Source: Numida meleagris (taxonomy: Eukaryota; Chordata; Aves; Galliformes; Numididae). Taken from it: a stretch of DNA of 64,000 nt. Location: positions 20,489,975-20,553,974 of the forward strand of contig NC_034415.1 in the NCBI RefSeq assembly GCF_002078875.1, given 5' to 3'. Positions 1-12,204 of the stretch are shown one piece after another; position 1 is the first letter of the stretch, and every line of letters begins with the position of its first letter. A model generated the notes under the pieces. That model did no database searches, was not told the origin of the DNA, and worked only from the letters and a program-made list of their open reading frames with translations. A program made the position numbers and the translations under genes.

Positions 1-578
1 CGTGGATCTCTGCATGTCTCAGGAGGTCAGGCACTGGGAAACCTTTCTGAGCTGCTCTGTTCCTGTCTCATTACACTCCACAGTGAACACCCAGGCAAGA
101 TAACTTCAGCATCACCACACAACTCAAAACCACTGTTCCTCTCTATTTAGAAACACCATTGTGCTGCACATACTCATATCATCCAAGTTGTTTTTTTATA
201 AACTAATGGCTAATAATAGACTTCTTCCTTACAGAAGGAAAGGTTGCTGTGAGCACTCTACTAATACAGGTTCCCAGCCAGCAATTTTTAAACCCCCCAC
301 CACTTCAGGCAGACAACAAGCATACATGACTAAGTAGTGTCTGTGATAACACATGCGTTATCACTTCCCTGGTGGAAATCAGGCTCCTTCATTTCACTTC
401 CATCACAGGGACCTGGCACTGCTGCTGGAGAGAACAGGAGCTCTGTTCTCAGCAGCAATAAAAAGAAGGTGGAAGAAAGCAAGGAAAGTGAGCTGTCCAG
501 CACCATGTCTTTTCCTTCTATCTCTTAGAATGGCAGCACCAGCATACAAGCAGAGAATTAACAGCATCAACCACTTAC
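1..578 (-). other. ERI3: ERI3 intron downstream of the motif-I exon (partial)
   Basis: This is the intron that starts at the donor GTAAGT read on the minus strand from 578 downward. It runs off the left edge of the window. The next expected ERI3 exon (rest of the exonuclease core) is not visible here. The content is ordinary AT-rich single-copy sequence with no CR1 element that I can recognise. Confidence 0.75.
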
Positions 579-853
579 CTGAGGATGAATCTGTGGTTTA
601 TCACATGTGGCCTCAAAATCCAGCACTAAGAAGTAGTGATATCTCTGTGGAGGGAAGGATGACATTGCTGCCATGGAAGCTCCGAAGCCGTGGGACGCCA
701 GTTTCCTGCTTATGACGGAGCCGTACCCTTTGAGAAGAGCAGCAGGGAGGAGCAGGCACACAGCTTGTCTTGCCCTTGGAAGGAAGTGTTGGGGAAACTT
801 TGCTGCTCCAGTATGGAGGAGTGCTATCATTGAACATCCAGAGGCATCTGAAA
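579..853 (-). CDS. ERI3: ERI3 internal exon: N-terminal segment and exonuclease motif I
   Basis: ERI3 (ERI1 exoribonuclease family member 3, prion-protein-interacting protein) is a DEDDh-type 3'-5' exoribonuclease. Read on the minus strand, the frame runs from SDASGCSM through SRKLASHGFGASMAAM to FPPQRYHYF, then LVLDFEATCD and KPQIHPQ. LDFEATCD carries the Asp and Glu of exonuclease motif I. The rest matches the N-terminal part of vertebrate ERI3 as I remember it. The exon is 275 bases: acceptor CTTCAG before 853, donor CAG|GTAAGT after 579. It starts with the last two bases of a codon and ends on a codon boundary. Motifs II and III and the catalytic His lie in exons beyond the left edge. The gene runs away from RNF220, head to head. 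An alternative acceptor six bases further in (TTTCAG) is possible. Confidence 0.9.
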
Positions 854-3800
854 CTGAAGAGAAACTCGTGTTACTTGTGCACTCACATCTCAGTGCTGCC
901 AGCACTGCTCCATCATACTCTGCCAGGGGTTTTCCCTGTGCTTCCCGGTGTGCCTTTCATCACTGCCAACCTGAAGCAGCACAGCAGCCTGCACTATGCA
1001 CTACGGATGGAGCTGAAGGTAGCTCGAAACACACGCACCTGGGAATCAACCCTCTGCAAACAGCTCTAAATGTAGAGCCATAGACAAACAACAGCCGTGG
1101 CTCCAGGCACCAGATCACATGTATCTGCTGAGCCTTATCACAGCAGAACACAAACCACTTATGCGCGAGAAGTCTGATCTAAAACCCACTGAAATTCCCA
1201 AGGAGGCTTTCGCCTTCACGTATACAACACAACTTCCGATACACGGCAGGAATTAAAGGCAGCGAGCACACAGCACCATGAGCCCACAAAGCAGCCCGTT
1301 AGCCACACCGAGACTGCTCTGCTCCTACAGACCCAGGGCAGAGGAACTGACCATGACAACGCCACCAGCCCATCCTGCCAAGCCAGCACATGGACACCCC
1401 TCCCGGCTCTGCTGGCTGATGGCAGCCATGTCATTCCCCACACACAGCCCTGCCTCTGTGGGGCCAAGGACACAGAGCACCGGCTCTGGGCACAGCCCAC
1501 GAGGTCCCACCCAGCCACGTGTGCTCAACGCGGAACGGGAAATGGAGCGCTCGCAGCCTGCGCACAAATTCGCTATTTGCACAAAAGACAGCATTTGCTC
1601 TTTCCCATCCGTTAGTCCATCAGGTAAATAATGCACGTGCCAAAACACACACTTAATGAGGTAAATAATACGCCTTGAATAGCAGCTAAATCTGTATTTA
1701 CCTGCGAGACCAGAGAAACTCGGAAGGACCAGATTAGGAGATAATTGCGGCTGAGCAGGTTGTGTGCTTCGGGTAAACACGCGCTTTGCAACCTCCCCTT
1801 TGCAGGGCTGGGGTGAGAGCAGCGCCCGGCACAGCACAGCTGGAAAGCAGAGGTGCTGCAGGGCTCCCAGCATTGCCCACACTGCAACCCCACGGCATGA
1901 GCGCTGCTACACTTCAGAGCTGCCACATTTCAGGGCGCTGCTCACTGTATTAGTGGCGTGCCAAGCAGCAGGTACTCAGAAAACTGAAAACTCAAGTTAC
2001 AAAAGCATAATAAAGAGTTTTCCCGCAAGCCCAACATTGCATTTATCCCAGAGGGGCTCAGCCCGACCTATTGCTTTTCCATCTACAGCTTTTACCATCA
2101 TTAATAAATGCATTAGTGTGCAATAGCAGTTAGTTACATTCACTTCTAACCTGCCTCAGATAAGAGATATTTAAGGTGTACGTGCTTGAAATTTTCAGGC
2201 CTTCAGCTATAAATCTGAAGGTCCATCACTGCAATGTAATGCCTCAGTTACAAGTGTAAGTTAGTCATGGTAAAACCCGGTCTGTAGCCTGCTGCATAAA
2301 GCGAAATATACAGTTGGGATGGGGGAGGCAAGCAGGCTCCAACCCCTATATCAAGCACAGGCAATAAAGCACACCACGCTGTCCACCTACACACAGCAAA
2401 ATCAGCGCTTCCCTCATGCATCTTCACCGGCACGGGCAGGGCATCGAACGCGTGCAGTGTGAATCTTCAGGCCGGCCCGCACCGCGTGGGCACTGTCAAA
2501 CAGTCAGCACGGGGAGCCAACCGACACCTTCCCAGGTGGTCTGTGCCCGGCGAGCCCAACCGAACTGCAGGGAGCAGAGGGAGCTGAGCGCTGAGCGAGG
2601 TGTGCAGGTGGAGCATTGTGGGCCCACTGCCCTGTGCAGGCAGCATACGAACAGGAGCAACCCCGCCGCACAGCCTGCGCTCGGAGCCAAATGAAGTTTT
2701 AACTGCGTGTTTACCCAGCCATGCTCCTGGTGCCCTGGGAAGACCTTACATCATCTTCTCTGGGAAGGTCAGAGTGCCTCCGAGCACAAGATAGCTGTTG
2801 AGCAAACACGCTTTATTAGAAGTCATGTAAAGCATTTATAACTGCTGTGACGATGCAAGGCACGAGTAATTATCCCCTATTATTTTCCTCCCCTCTGAAC
2901 AGACAACAATGCAAGCAATGCAGCTTCAGAAACTGGAAACCCTGCTCTACCCACATAAATCCATGCTGCGTGATCCCATTTCCACACCTAAGTACAAAAG
3001 CACGCCTATACTTCTTATGCACAGAGGGTGAGATTATCATCTCAGATAGTGCAAACCGCCACATCTGGCATCCGACCCTACTGGGTTAGTATTTCATACC
3101 ACACAGCTCCAATTCCTTGCACAGATATATATGAAATATAAGGGGACCGTGAGACACAGCTGGACTGCAGAAAGTGTTTTGACAGATTGTACACAGCCCT
3201 AGGAAAATGTGACAGCATGTTACAGTTGCAACACCCAATAACACAGAAAAGGGCCACGACTGGTGGGTTTCAGCTGGAAGACAAACTTAGCATTAGGTGC
3301 TGTGTAACACCTATTCACCAACGGTGAGACACCGATGAACCTTAAGCCTGGGAACTTGAGCTCAACGGGCTCTCTGCAATGAACATTAATTCTTTTTACA
3401 ACCAAATCTAATTGAAATCCTGGCAGCAAAAGAAGGCATCTCCCCTTGCTTTTAACTCCAAAATATTCCCCATCGTGGTCAGAGGCCGAAGAGGGGAAAA
3501 GACAAACTCCACTTGGGTTGCCCCACCAACCTTAAAGGATGTATTTTATGAAGCCTCCACTTACATGCTGAATTACTTTATGTTATGGTAAAATGACTTT
3601 ATCACAGCATATACACAAAAAATAATAATAATAAAAAGAAACAAACTAAAGGCCAATGGAAACAAAAATTGGAAGAAAAAGAAGGAAAAGTAAGCAAAGA
3701 AGCTTTGGGAGTAATATGCGTCAGTCTATTTCCTGAGCAAAGCCTGGGCACAGGCAACTACGACTGCTGCTCTCTGGCAGACAGCTGAACTCAAGGCTAG

Positions 3801-5864
3801 AGCAACCAAAAGCAGTCCAAGATACAAGTCAGACTTATTTTACTGAGTTATGTTCATAAATAGAAAGGGTAAAAAGACAGGGCTATAAAGATGTATTTTG
3901 TAGAATAAAATTGCGTACGTCTACAACTCCTGGAACAGAGTACGGCAAAAAAAAAAGCAGGACTTCCAATTTGGGAGCTGCTCAAATGTGTACTCAGAGG
4001 TCAACTGTGAGCCCATATTTCAGCTGCATGAAGATGTAACTGAAGAACAATAGAGAGAACTTTATAAAAAACAGCATTAACCTAAAATAAAATATTTCAT
4101 TAGAGGGATTGGAGTCCAAAAAATGACACGACCTGGCTAGCCGGGGAGACAGGAAAGGAGGCTTGAGCACAAAACCAGCTTATCCACCACCACTGTCCAA
4201 ACTTGCCAAAAATAAAATAAAACACATACAGTAAAACAAACAACAAAACACAAAGCTTTTATAACCATTTTAATAATATAACATGACTGTAGACAGGTAA
4301 GCTTGTTCTTTAACGCGTTAACCTCTCAGCATCATCCCTTGAGCATTACTCCAGCATACTTTCATGACAGCACTCCATCTTTGGCTGGGTTTGTCCGCGG
4401 CACTGGTGGACAACCAAGCCCATGTTTCCAAAAACTCGTAACGTAACTTTCCCAGAGCACTGCCTTGGGATGCTCTGTGTTGTCCCAGCATTACTCATCA
4501 CAGCTACAACTCGGTATTAATCATTCTGTTTTGCAGAACTGTGCCCAGCCTCTCCCCACTGTGCATGCAGAGGTCCCTGTTCTCAAGAACTTACAGTCTA
4601 AACTTCTGTGCATTGCAGTGTGGGAGGGTAACAGCAGAGAAGAATGAGGGTCCCAGGGCAAACTACTCATCTGAGAGAGATGCACATCTCGGTGGCGGAA
4701 TTAAAACCAACCTGCTCATTGTGTCACCCTGCCTGGGCATTACAGAAGAAGCAAGCAAGCACAGAAGGGCTGGTTACGAGACGGAGGGCACTCCTGGCTT
4801 AAGGAAGTTCTCTCCCATTCCTCCATCTCACTCTTCCTGCTGCGTTCCTCAGCTGCCATGGCAAAGGCCTGAGTCACGTCAAAGCACCAGAATCTCTCAT
4901 TCTGTGAGAGGTATGATGGCTTGTGAGACTGGGGCAAAGGGAAGTCCTTCCTGGGGCCACAGCCTACAAAGCTGGGAAACCAACCCACCTCGGCACACGG
5001 GGTGACACAGGGACACCTGCACCATGCAGACCACTCAGAAGTGCTCCCAAAGACACACAGTACAATTCCACTCTGATTTTATTAGGCCACCTCTGCCATG
5101 CAACCCACTTTCATCACCTCCTTGACTGGTCTCTTAAGACAGGTTTTGCTGGGTATTTTTAAACCTTCTCCAAGAGTAACTGCGGACCAACAGACAGAGC
5201 TAAGCTGAAGTTGGAAGAAGCTCCACGCAGTAAAGGACTGGTCACTTAGAAGAAATGCAGAGGAGGAAAATGTCAAATATTAAAACAAGCAGCAGCAGTA
5301 GACACGAATGCAACAAAAGGTTGGCAAGCCGCAGCAGGAGAGCAGATTCAGTATCAAGGAGCAGAGTTAGAGAGGATAAGATCCAGAATCCTCAAGCCCA
5401 GTCTCCCATCTCTGCAAAGGAGCCATAAGAAAATGCCCTGGGGTGAAGCTACACACAACAGGGTTAACCAGCCCAACAGCTCTCGGAGGCCAGAAGAAGG
5501 CAGGCCCATATTCCCTCCCGCTCTTATTCTCCCGCTGATCATCTGACAACAGCTCTGGCCTCGCTGTGAGCTGATTCAACCACAGGAACCCATAAAACGG
5601 CTAATGCAGCCAGAATAAAACACAATTAAAACAAGATAGTTTCCTGCCGGCTTAGTGAGACGTAACAGCTTGGGGATGGGCTGGATGAGTGCCAAAGCTC
5701 TGAGGAGGGGATGCGCCCACACTGGCAGAGGCAGGAGGGGGATGAGCCAGTGGAGCTGCTCAGCCACTCACCCGACCACGTGCTACCTACGGCTGGGATG
5801 GCGTGGCACTGCGCACAACATGGAGAAGGCGCCTTGGCTCTAGCAGCATAAACACATAAAATGC

Positions 5865-5995
5865 GGAAGTCAGAAAGCCCACTGGGCCATCCTGTCTGAA
5901 CCTCATGTAATGCAGGCCATAAAGTTCCCACTTCGTTACTCCTGAATTGAGCCCAAAGGCTTGAGCATCTTTCAGAAAAGTTTCTGGCCTTGAGT
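5865..5995 (-). repeat. Ancient CR1-like LINE 3' fragment
   Basis: The segment contains GGGCCATCCTGTCTGA, then a run ending GCAGGCCATAAAGTTC and GTTACTCCTGAATTGAGCCC. These words match the old amniote CR1-type repeat that is common in turtles and crocodilians, in minus orientation. It is much more diverged than the other CR1 copies in this window. The subfamily cannot be named without a repeat library. Confidence 0.6.
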
Positions 5996-6121
5996 CGCAG
6001 CATCCAATACAGAGGCTCCCCGCTACCTTCAGACTGCTCGTTCCAACGGTCAATCAATTCACTGTCAAAAAACAACATATCTTAGTTTTCACGCAAACTT
6101 TCCCAGCCCTGGACTTTGGAA

Positions 6122-6154
6122 AGAGCTCTGAAATTTATGGCATTTCAGAGCTCT
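6122..6154. repeat. Perfect 13-bp inverted repeat (hairpin)
   Basis: The arm AGAGCTCTGAAAT (6,122-6,134) is followed by a 7-base spacer and its exact reverse complement ATTTCAGAGCTCT (6,142-6,154). It lies in ERI3 intron 1. It could be a chance hairpin, a relic of a small inverted-repeat transposon, or a dimeric protein-binding site. Confidence 0.85.
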
Positions 6155-8558
6155 CAACCCACAGAGCTCGCAGTGCCAGAAGTAAGACTTGTAGCTACGC
6201 TTCCAGTCAGCAAAAACTACTACTGCTTATTGGCCTAATTTTGCAGAAAGGAGAAAGACCAGGCAGGCCTTTGTTTAATGGAATCTAGCACGCACAATTA
6301 CTTGATTTTCATACATGAGCACCTCAGTTGCTCGAACCACTTAAACAGCTGCACACCTCTGTTAGCTGAAAAAAATGAATGTGAAGGTTAATATTTAAGA
6401 GTGCCAAACGAATCTCAGCCCAGATGCAGGGAGCCAACACTGACATTGCTTGGTATACTCTCACAGCTGATCTTCACAAATGAACTCTAGAACTAAAGAA
6501 ATCTGTAACTCTGTCTAAGGTCTGTCCTGTTGGATGGGCAAATGCATCAAGCAGGGGAGCAGCTACAAGAAGCTTCCACATAGCCCAGTCTCAGTGACCC
6601 CGGAAAACCAGCCAGAGAAGTTGTTGACTAATATCCACAATGGTTGGTAGGAAAATAAGAATTAAAAAAGAAAGCACAGCTGCAACAAATACAACTGACA
6701 TTATTAATAAAAAAGAAAAAAGCTACTTGGGAGTGAGGTGTCATTACCTGTACAATGTATCTGGAAAAAGCACAACCATTCAGCTGGCACTTGATCAGCA
6801 TAGGTAGCACTCTTAGGGGAAAGTTGCCAAATGGGATCTGGCAGCAGCAGTCAGCACTGCTGCTCTAGCACACGCTTCATATGCAACAGCTTGTCCTCTT
6901 CTCCCCCCATTCCCTGCTTGCTGTTGCACCACACTATTAGTCTATTAGCTCACTACAGCTAGAGTAAAACACCAGCAGTCACTAGGATGAACATTTCCAG
7001 CCACAGCATGTGCTTCAGATCCAGAGACATGTGAAAGCCACACAGCTGCTACGTGGTCTCCCATCTTGCCCCATGAAGACAGCCACCGCAGCCAGTCTGA
7101 CACCCCAGCATCACATCACAGCAGCATCCGCAGCCTCACTGCCCTTTGCAGGCAGGAGGCCAATGGGTCAGTACAGGAGCTGGACAAGTGCAAAATCTTC
7201 ATGCATTTATGTATCTCCTAGAACTCTACTTCCAAAACCTAAGGGGGAAAAAACTAAGAAAAAAGGGATCCATTTGAAGTTAAGTATCTCTCAACTGCAG
7301 AGCAGAAACTTAAGGTCACATAAAATCACTTCAGTGTGTACACAACCCAAGGACTTCTTTATTTAGCATCAAGCACATTAGCGTGTTGGGCTTTTTTGCT
7401 TTTTTTTTTTTTTTAAGGCTTTAATGGGTTTCTTCTGGATTTTAGTAACACTCAAATCTGTCTGGCTATATACACTAATATTTGTTTTTGGAAAAAAACA
7501 AACACATCATTCACATAGAGCAACCCAAAATTTGAGAGAAACAAGAAGCACAGAAGAGCCACACTTTGAAACAAGACAAGAATTTAGTCCACGCAGTAAA
7601 TTAACATCAAAATTCAGCTGCAAAGATCAGAACTCAGTACATGAAAGGGAAACAAAAATATCTGACATCCAATTTCCCAAGCCCACACAACGAAGAGTAA
7701 CCAATTGGATCTCTAAGGCATTATTTATTTTAAGAATAGTTCATCCTTGGAATAATAACTCATATGCCAACTTTACATTAAAGTGATGAGATGCCACAAC
7801 ACTGCAAAGAGCAATTAAATGATAAAGTAAAATCAAGTTACCATTCAAAGACACATCTATAAACAACTCTCTGGCAGCACCCTATGGGATGTGCCCCGCT
7901 CTGAGCCCCACGCGCTTCTCCTCCTGAGGCACAGCACAAGCACTAACCAAGGGGAGAACCCCCTGCACTGCAGCTGAAAGAACACGAAGTGTTCAGACCA
8001 AGCAGCAGCTATCCATCCCCCCATTCCTAGGACCAAAACTCAATAAGAAAAAGGAGTAAGTGCAGAAGAGGTAAAATAAGTGTCAGACTTCAGCAAACAG
8101 ACCAGCAACAACCATGTAAATCCACGAGACACAGACTTGCAAACGGCAGAACACGAGGAAAAAGGACACCATCATTTCACGTGCCTCACTTTAGAGAAAA
8201 CACCTGTAACAGTGCAGCAGCAAAGAAAGAAAGGGAGAAAAAAATCCTACTGCCAGCGAGGGACAAGCGAACAGCCCCAGCAGTCCCTCCAAGTTCACTT
8301 CAGAGGCTCAAGATCCGAAAGACGGCCACTTCCATCTCACAAGAAAAAGAAGAACCCCCCCAAACCTCCTGCTCCCCCATCGCCCCTACCTACACATCTC
8401 CATATCCCACCGGGGCTCGCTCCGCGTCCCAGAGCACACGCCGCTTCCCCTCCCGAGGCTCCAGCAGCAGCCGCTCCCACTCGGCTCGGGCAGCGGAGGC
8501 CGCGGCGGCGCCGAGCACCCGCGGAGCGGAGCCGAAGCCGGCGTCGAGCGGCCGAGGC

Positions 8559-8888
8559 NNNNNNNNNNNNNNNNNNNNNNNNNNNNNNNNNNNNNNNNNN
8601 NNNNNNNNNNNNNNNNNNNNNNNNNNNNNNNNNNNNNNNNNNNNNNNNNNNNNNNNNNNNNNNNNNNNNNNNNNNNNNNNNNNNNNNNNNNNNNNNNNNN
8701 NNNNNNNNNNNNNNNNNNNNNNNNNNNNNNNNNNNNNNNNNNNNNNNNNNNNNNNNNNNNNNNNNNNNNNNNNNNNNNNNNNNNNNNNNNNNNNNNNNNN
8801 NNNNNNNNNNNNNNNNNNNNNNNNNNNNNNNNNNNNNNNNNNNNNNNNNNNNNNNNNNNNNNNNNNNNNNNNNNNNNNNNNNNNNNNN
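8559..8888. other. Assembly gap (330 N) inside the ERI3 CpG island
   Basis: A run of 330 N lies in the GC-rich centre of the island. It may hide an ERI3 first exon. Open frames that run through it are artefacts of translating N. Confidence 0.99.
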
Positions 8889-8968
8889 GCCGGGGCCGCC
8901 CCGGGCCGGCCATGCCCCCCCCGCCCCACACACGCTCCGCACCACGAGTCCCCAACACCGCCGCTCAC

Positions 8969-9065
8969 CTCCGCGCACTCTGACCCCCGACCCCGCTCTG
9001 AGCGGCAGCGCCGCCAGCCAACCGCAGCGCCGCCTTATGCCGCCGGAGGCGGGGCTTCCTCCCAC
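8969..9065 (-). other. ERI3: Candidate ERI3 exon 1 ending at a GAG|GTGAGC donor
   Basis: On the minus strand a good donor, CGCGGAG|GTGAGC, ends a possible first exon at 8,969. The upstream frame is open through ...GSGVRVRG and leaves one G. Joined to the TT that opens the 579-853 exon, this G makes a Val codon and continues into SDASGCSM, so the splice phase fits. There is no ATG in this frame on the exon or just upstream; the nearest start-like codon is a GTG at 9,065. The exon may therefore be 5' UTR, with translation starting at the Met at 828-830, or the true coding exon 1 may lie in the N gap. The right boundary (start of transcription) is not known. Confidence 0.4.
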
Positions 9066-9075
9066 CTCGCCCTTC

Positions 9076-9087
9076 TGCGCAGGCGCA
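9076..9087. promoter_or_regulatory. NRF1-like site
   Basis: TGCGCAGGCGCA fits the palindromic NRF1 consensus (YGCGCAYGCGCR) with one central difference. It sits in the ERI3 CpG island, a usual place for NRF1 in housekeeping promoters. Confidence 0.6.
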
Positions 9088-9108
9088 AAGCCGCGGCCGC
9101 GGCGCGGG

Positions 9109-9127
9109 GCACGCTGGGGGTTGTAGT
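9109..9127 (-). promoter_or_regulatory. ZNF143/STAF-type promoter element
   Basis: On the minus strand ACTACAACCCCCAGCGTGC matches the ACTACAATTCCCAGAATGC-type ZNF143 site at 15 of 19 positions by eye. It lies just upstream of the expected ERI3 start of transcription. Confidence 0.65.
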
Positions 9128-9510
9128 TCGGCTCCGCCGCGCCGCCCCCCTGCCCTGTCCCGCCGCGTGGCTGCGTCTCGGCGCCGCCGTGTCACCGTGC
9201 CCGCCGCCCCCGCGGGGACATCTCCAGCCGCCGGCGGCCACCCCGCCCTCCCCACCTCCTGATGGCACCGGGACACCTCCTCACACCCTGGGGGTGAGGC
9301 GGCGCTGCGTCACCAGCTGTCACTCTCCTGCCCAGAGGCTACTTTCCTCGGATCCCCAAGTGCCACCTCCCGTGTCCTCCACAGGGACCGCCACGGGCCT
9401 CTTTTGCCCCGAAGTCCCACATATTTTCCCCTTTTGTCACCAAAAAATGCCTCCGGTCCCCACTGCCCACCCCAGCACGTCCCGAAGTACCACTTCCCAC
9501 ATCATATAAT

Positions 9511-9860
9511 ATCAGAACCACAGCATTATTAAGGTTGGAAAAGACCTCTGAGATCACCCAGTCCAACCCCACCCCACTATGCCACTGACCACGTCCCTCA
9601 GTGCCACATCCCCACGGCTCTTGAACGCCTCCAGGGACGGTGGCCCCGCCACCTCCCTGGGCAGCCTGTGCCAGTGCATCACCACTCCATAGGAGAACAA
9701 ATTGTTCCTAATATCCAGCCTGAGCCTCCTGCCCCTGCTGGCTGCACTACTGCTGATACAAGCTAGGATGCGTTTGGCCTCCTTGCCCACCTGGGCACAC
9801 TGCTGGCTCATGTTCAGCCACTATCAACCGACACCCCCAGATCCTTTTCCTCCACTCTGC
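9511..9860 (-). mobile_element. CR1 LINE, 5'-truncated 3' end
   Basis: It opens with a worn form of the CR1 3' terminus (complement of AATGATTCTATGA), followed by AAGGTTGGAAAAGACCTC, CACCTCCCTGGGCAGCCTG and further upstream CR1 sequence. It lies in minus orientation with no intact reading frame. Confidence 0.9.
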
Positions 9861-12204
9861 CCTAAGCACCTCTTACATTGGCTCATTGGCTCTTCAAGGC
9901 TGAATTTCTCCTTTTTGCTCTGTTTGTCTGCAGCCTCGAACTTCGGAGGCCTGAACCGTGTCAGAACTATAGAACACCAACAGCAAACCATTTAATAATA
10001 GGAAGAGTTCCTTTAAGTCCTCATAGATTTGGCATCTCTTAGCCTCCCTCCCACACAAGCAAGCTCTGCTTCTGAGCTCAGCTGTGCTTCTGTGATTTGT
10101 CAAGCCTTTGGTGACTGATGTACAGCTTGACAAGGAGCACGGTGGAGCGAATATAGGGCTTTTCCAGTGTGGCGTTCCTTGAGCAATCTGTAAGTGCCCT
10201 CTGCCAGCCCTTCCTCGTCAGCGATGGAAACTGGCAGCGATGTACTGGAAATGACACTGAAGCCCCAAAGATGGGAATTTAGGACACGCAGCCTGCCTGC
10301 AAGTGTTGCTAGCAGGATGAGAGAGGAAGCCTTTCATGGCTGACCTCTGGATGTAGCAGTAAAAAACATTTTTTTCTATGTCTAGACAAAAAATCAATGG
10401 CTCAAAGATGTGTACATGTCCCTTTTTCATCAGCCAAACCTGTGCTGTTTCCCAGGCTTGTAGGCACTGTTTCCTCTTGCCCTTTTTGTGTAGTGGCAAC
10501 TCCTTTCCCCCACTGAGGTCTGCAGTAGGGGGGGAGGGGGCACATCTGGCCCTGCTAGCCTCAGTGTCCCCTCAGGTCTGTATAAGTTGTACCACAAGGG
10601 TGTGGGACATCAATGCAATTACCATCGCCAACTGCACTTCCAAAGAGGTCCTTTCTCCAGCACAGCTCTCAGAAGCTGGAGAAGAAACCCTGTGCCAATC
10701 CCACTGTCCCACGGCCACAGGACTAACATAGCGAGCTCTCTGTCAACCCATGAATGGGCTGGAGTATTTCAACAGCAGGTCTAGAGTCCTAATTGCTTGT
10801 CCTGCTTTAGAGATTGTGGGATGGCTATAGGCAGCGCAGAGGAAATAGGGTCCAGACTGGAGCTGTGTTGGGGCTGCCCCAATCAAATCTTCAAACCCCA
10901 GCTGGAAAGGTCAACCCAAAGCCTCCAGCTGTGCCCTCCTCACAGCTGGATCCCCAGTGCAGCAGCATGGTCCTCAGCTCTAACTTTAATTTGCTTTAGA
11001 AACCTGACAGCTCTCTAACAAAGCATCACTTTGCTCTGCACAGCTGTGCATCCACCTCTGGGCTGACGGGTGGATGGGGCTTTGAGAGGAGTGGGGCAGG
11101 CAAGGCAGGAAAATGGGATGAATCCCACACACTGCACGCTTTTTAACACCGGGGGATTTTACAGGGTTACGGCATTAAAAGCATCGCCTCATTTTAAAGG
11201 CAGCTCCTTTAGTTCTGTTCAGTTGCTTATGCTGAATGCAACTTTTAAATGTCTTATAATACACATGACAAGTAGTCCTGTATCACTGTTTTCTACTTAA
11301 CAAGTTAATAATGTGCCAACCCAAATCCTTCAGTTACTAACGCCACCGGTGGGACTCATTAAGCAACGTGAACACATATTTAAGGGAATACTAATATTCA
11401 CAATGTACATTTTTATATTCATGTTGTCATTCTTGAAACCACAGCACAGCTCATGTGTTCTGCTAAAACATTTGTTTGCAGAGGATTTCTTTCTCCCCTG
11501 TTCTCCAAACATGTATTCTAGCGTTGTGGTGAATGATATTAATGACAGCTTGTCATCATGGAAAGCTATTCCTAGCTGTCAATTAAAGGGTGTTTTGAAA
11601 GAAAGCGGCTCGTTCAGCCCTGTGGGAGTAAGTGTGTCTCACTGTGCGGCAGTGACCCCCTGATGGATTTGGGAAGGGCAGCTCGGTGGGGCTGGGAGGT
11701 TTGCTGACACAGCACAGGGCTCGTGGGTGATAAATAAAGAAGGTTCTAAAGGTGCTGAGGTCCTCAGCCTAGGAAAGGCAAAAGAGGATTTCAGATCATC
11801 CACATGTAGGAGTACCAACCAGCAAAGGAGTCCCGAGGATACTGAGCGCATCGCTCCACCATGTAATGTGATTTCCCACCCAGCATCCCAGTCCGTTTAT
11901 CAACATCCATCTTCAAATGCATTGGTTTACTTGTCTGCACTAACCTGCCTGAGAGGCTCCTTCAGGTCTTCTCTGCCTGACAGATGGAAGACTTCCTCTA
12001 ATTCCCAAACAACATGTATTCACAGCCAGTTTACACTCGTTTGCTCCAGCAGAATGGTCCTTGGCTTTAAGTTGGTTTTGTTTCATTTGCTATGTTTCTA
12101 GGTAGCTCCCAGATCCCAGTCATCCTTGTCCTCTTTGTTTTGTGTGGTAACAAAACCCCGTTATTCTCATGTCTCCTTGCCTCCCCACATCCCACACCAC
12201 CTCA

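Larger units (their letters stand above)
854..8400 (-). other. ERI3: ERI3 intron 1
   Basis: This 7.5-kb stretch separates the motif-I exon from the CpG-island promoter. No open frame in it shows family similarity or a plausible exon structure. It holds an ancient CR1-like fragment near 5,865-5,995, a perfect 13-bp hairpin at 6,122-6,154, short A/T tracts (3,620-3,650 with ATA repeats; poly-T near 7,400), and otherwise single-copy AT-rich DNA. It has no young CR1 copies, unlike the intergenic region to its right. Confidence 0.65.
8400..9260. promoter_or_regulatory. ERI3: CpG island and promoter of ERI3
   Basis: Base composition switches abruptly to very GC- and CpG-rich sequence around 8,400 and falls back after about 9,260. 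The centre is an assembly gap. On the right flank sit an NRF1-like site (9,076-9,087), a GC box near 9,046-9,055 and a ZNF143-type site on the minus strand (9,109-9,127). This is the typical makeup of a TATA-less housekeeping promoter. ERI3 reads leftward from here. Bidirectional firing is possible, but no gene is visible immediately to the right. Confidence 0.75.

Noticed and set aside
1325..1882. 185-codon minus-strand frame in ERI3 intron 1
   Set aside because: No similarity to ERI3 or other families, and no splice context in phase with the 579-853 exon.
4525..4620. Words such as CTCAAGAACTTACAGTCTAA recall the old MIR/L2-type amniote repeat
   Set aside because: The match is short and from memory; without a repeat library I cannot separate it from chance.
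8080..9509. Long open frames across the ERI3 CpG island on both strands
   Set aside because: They run through 330 N translated as X and through GC-rich DNA with no family similarity.
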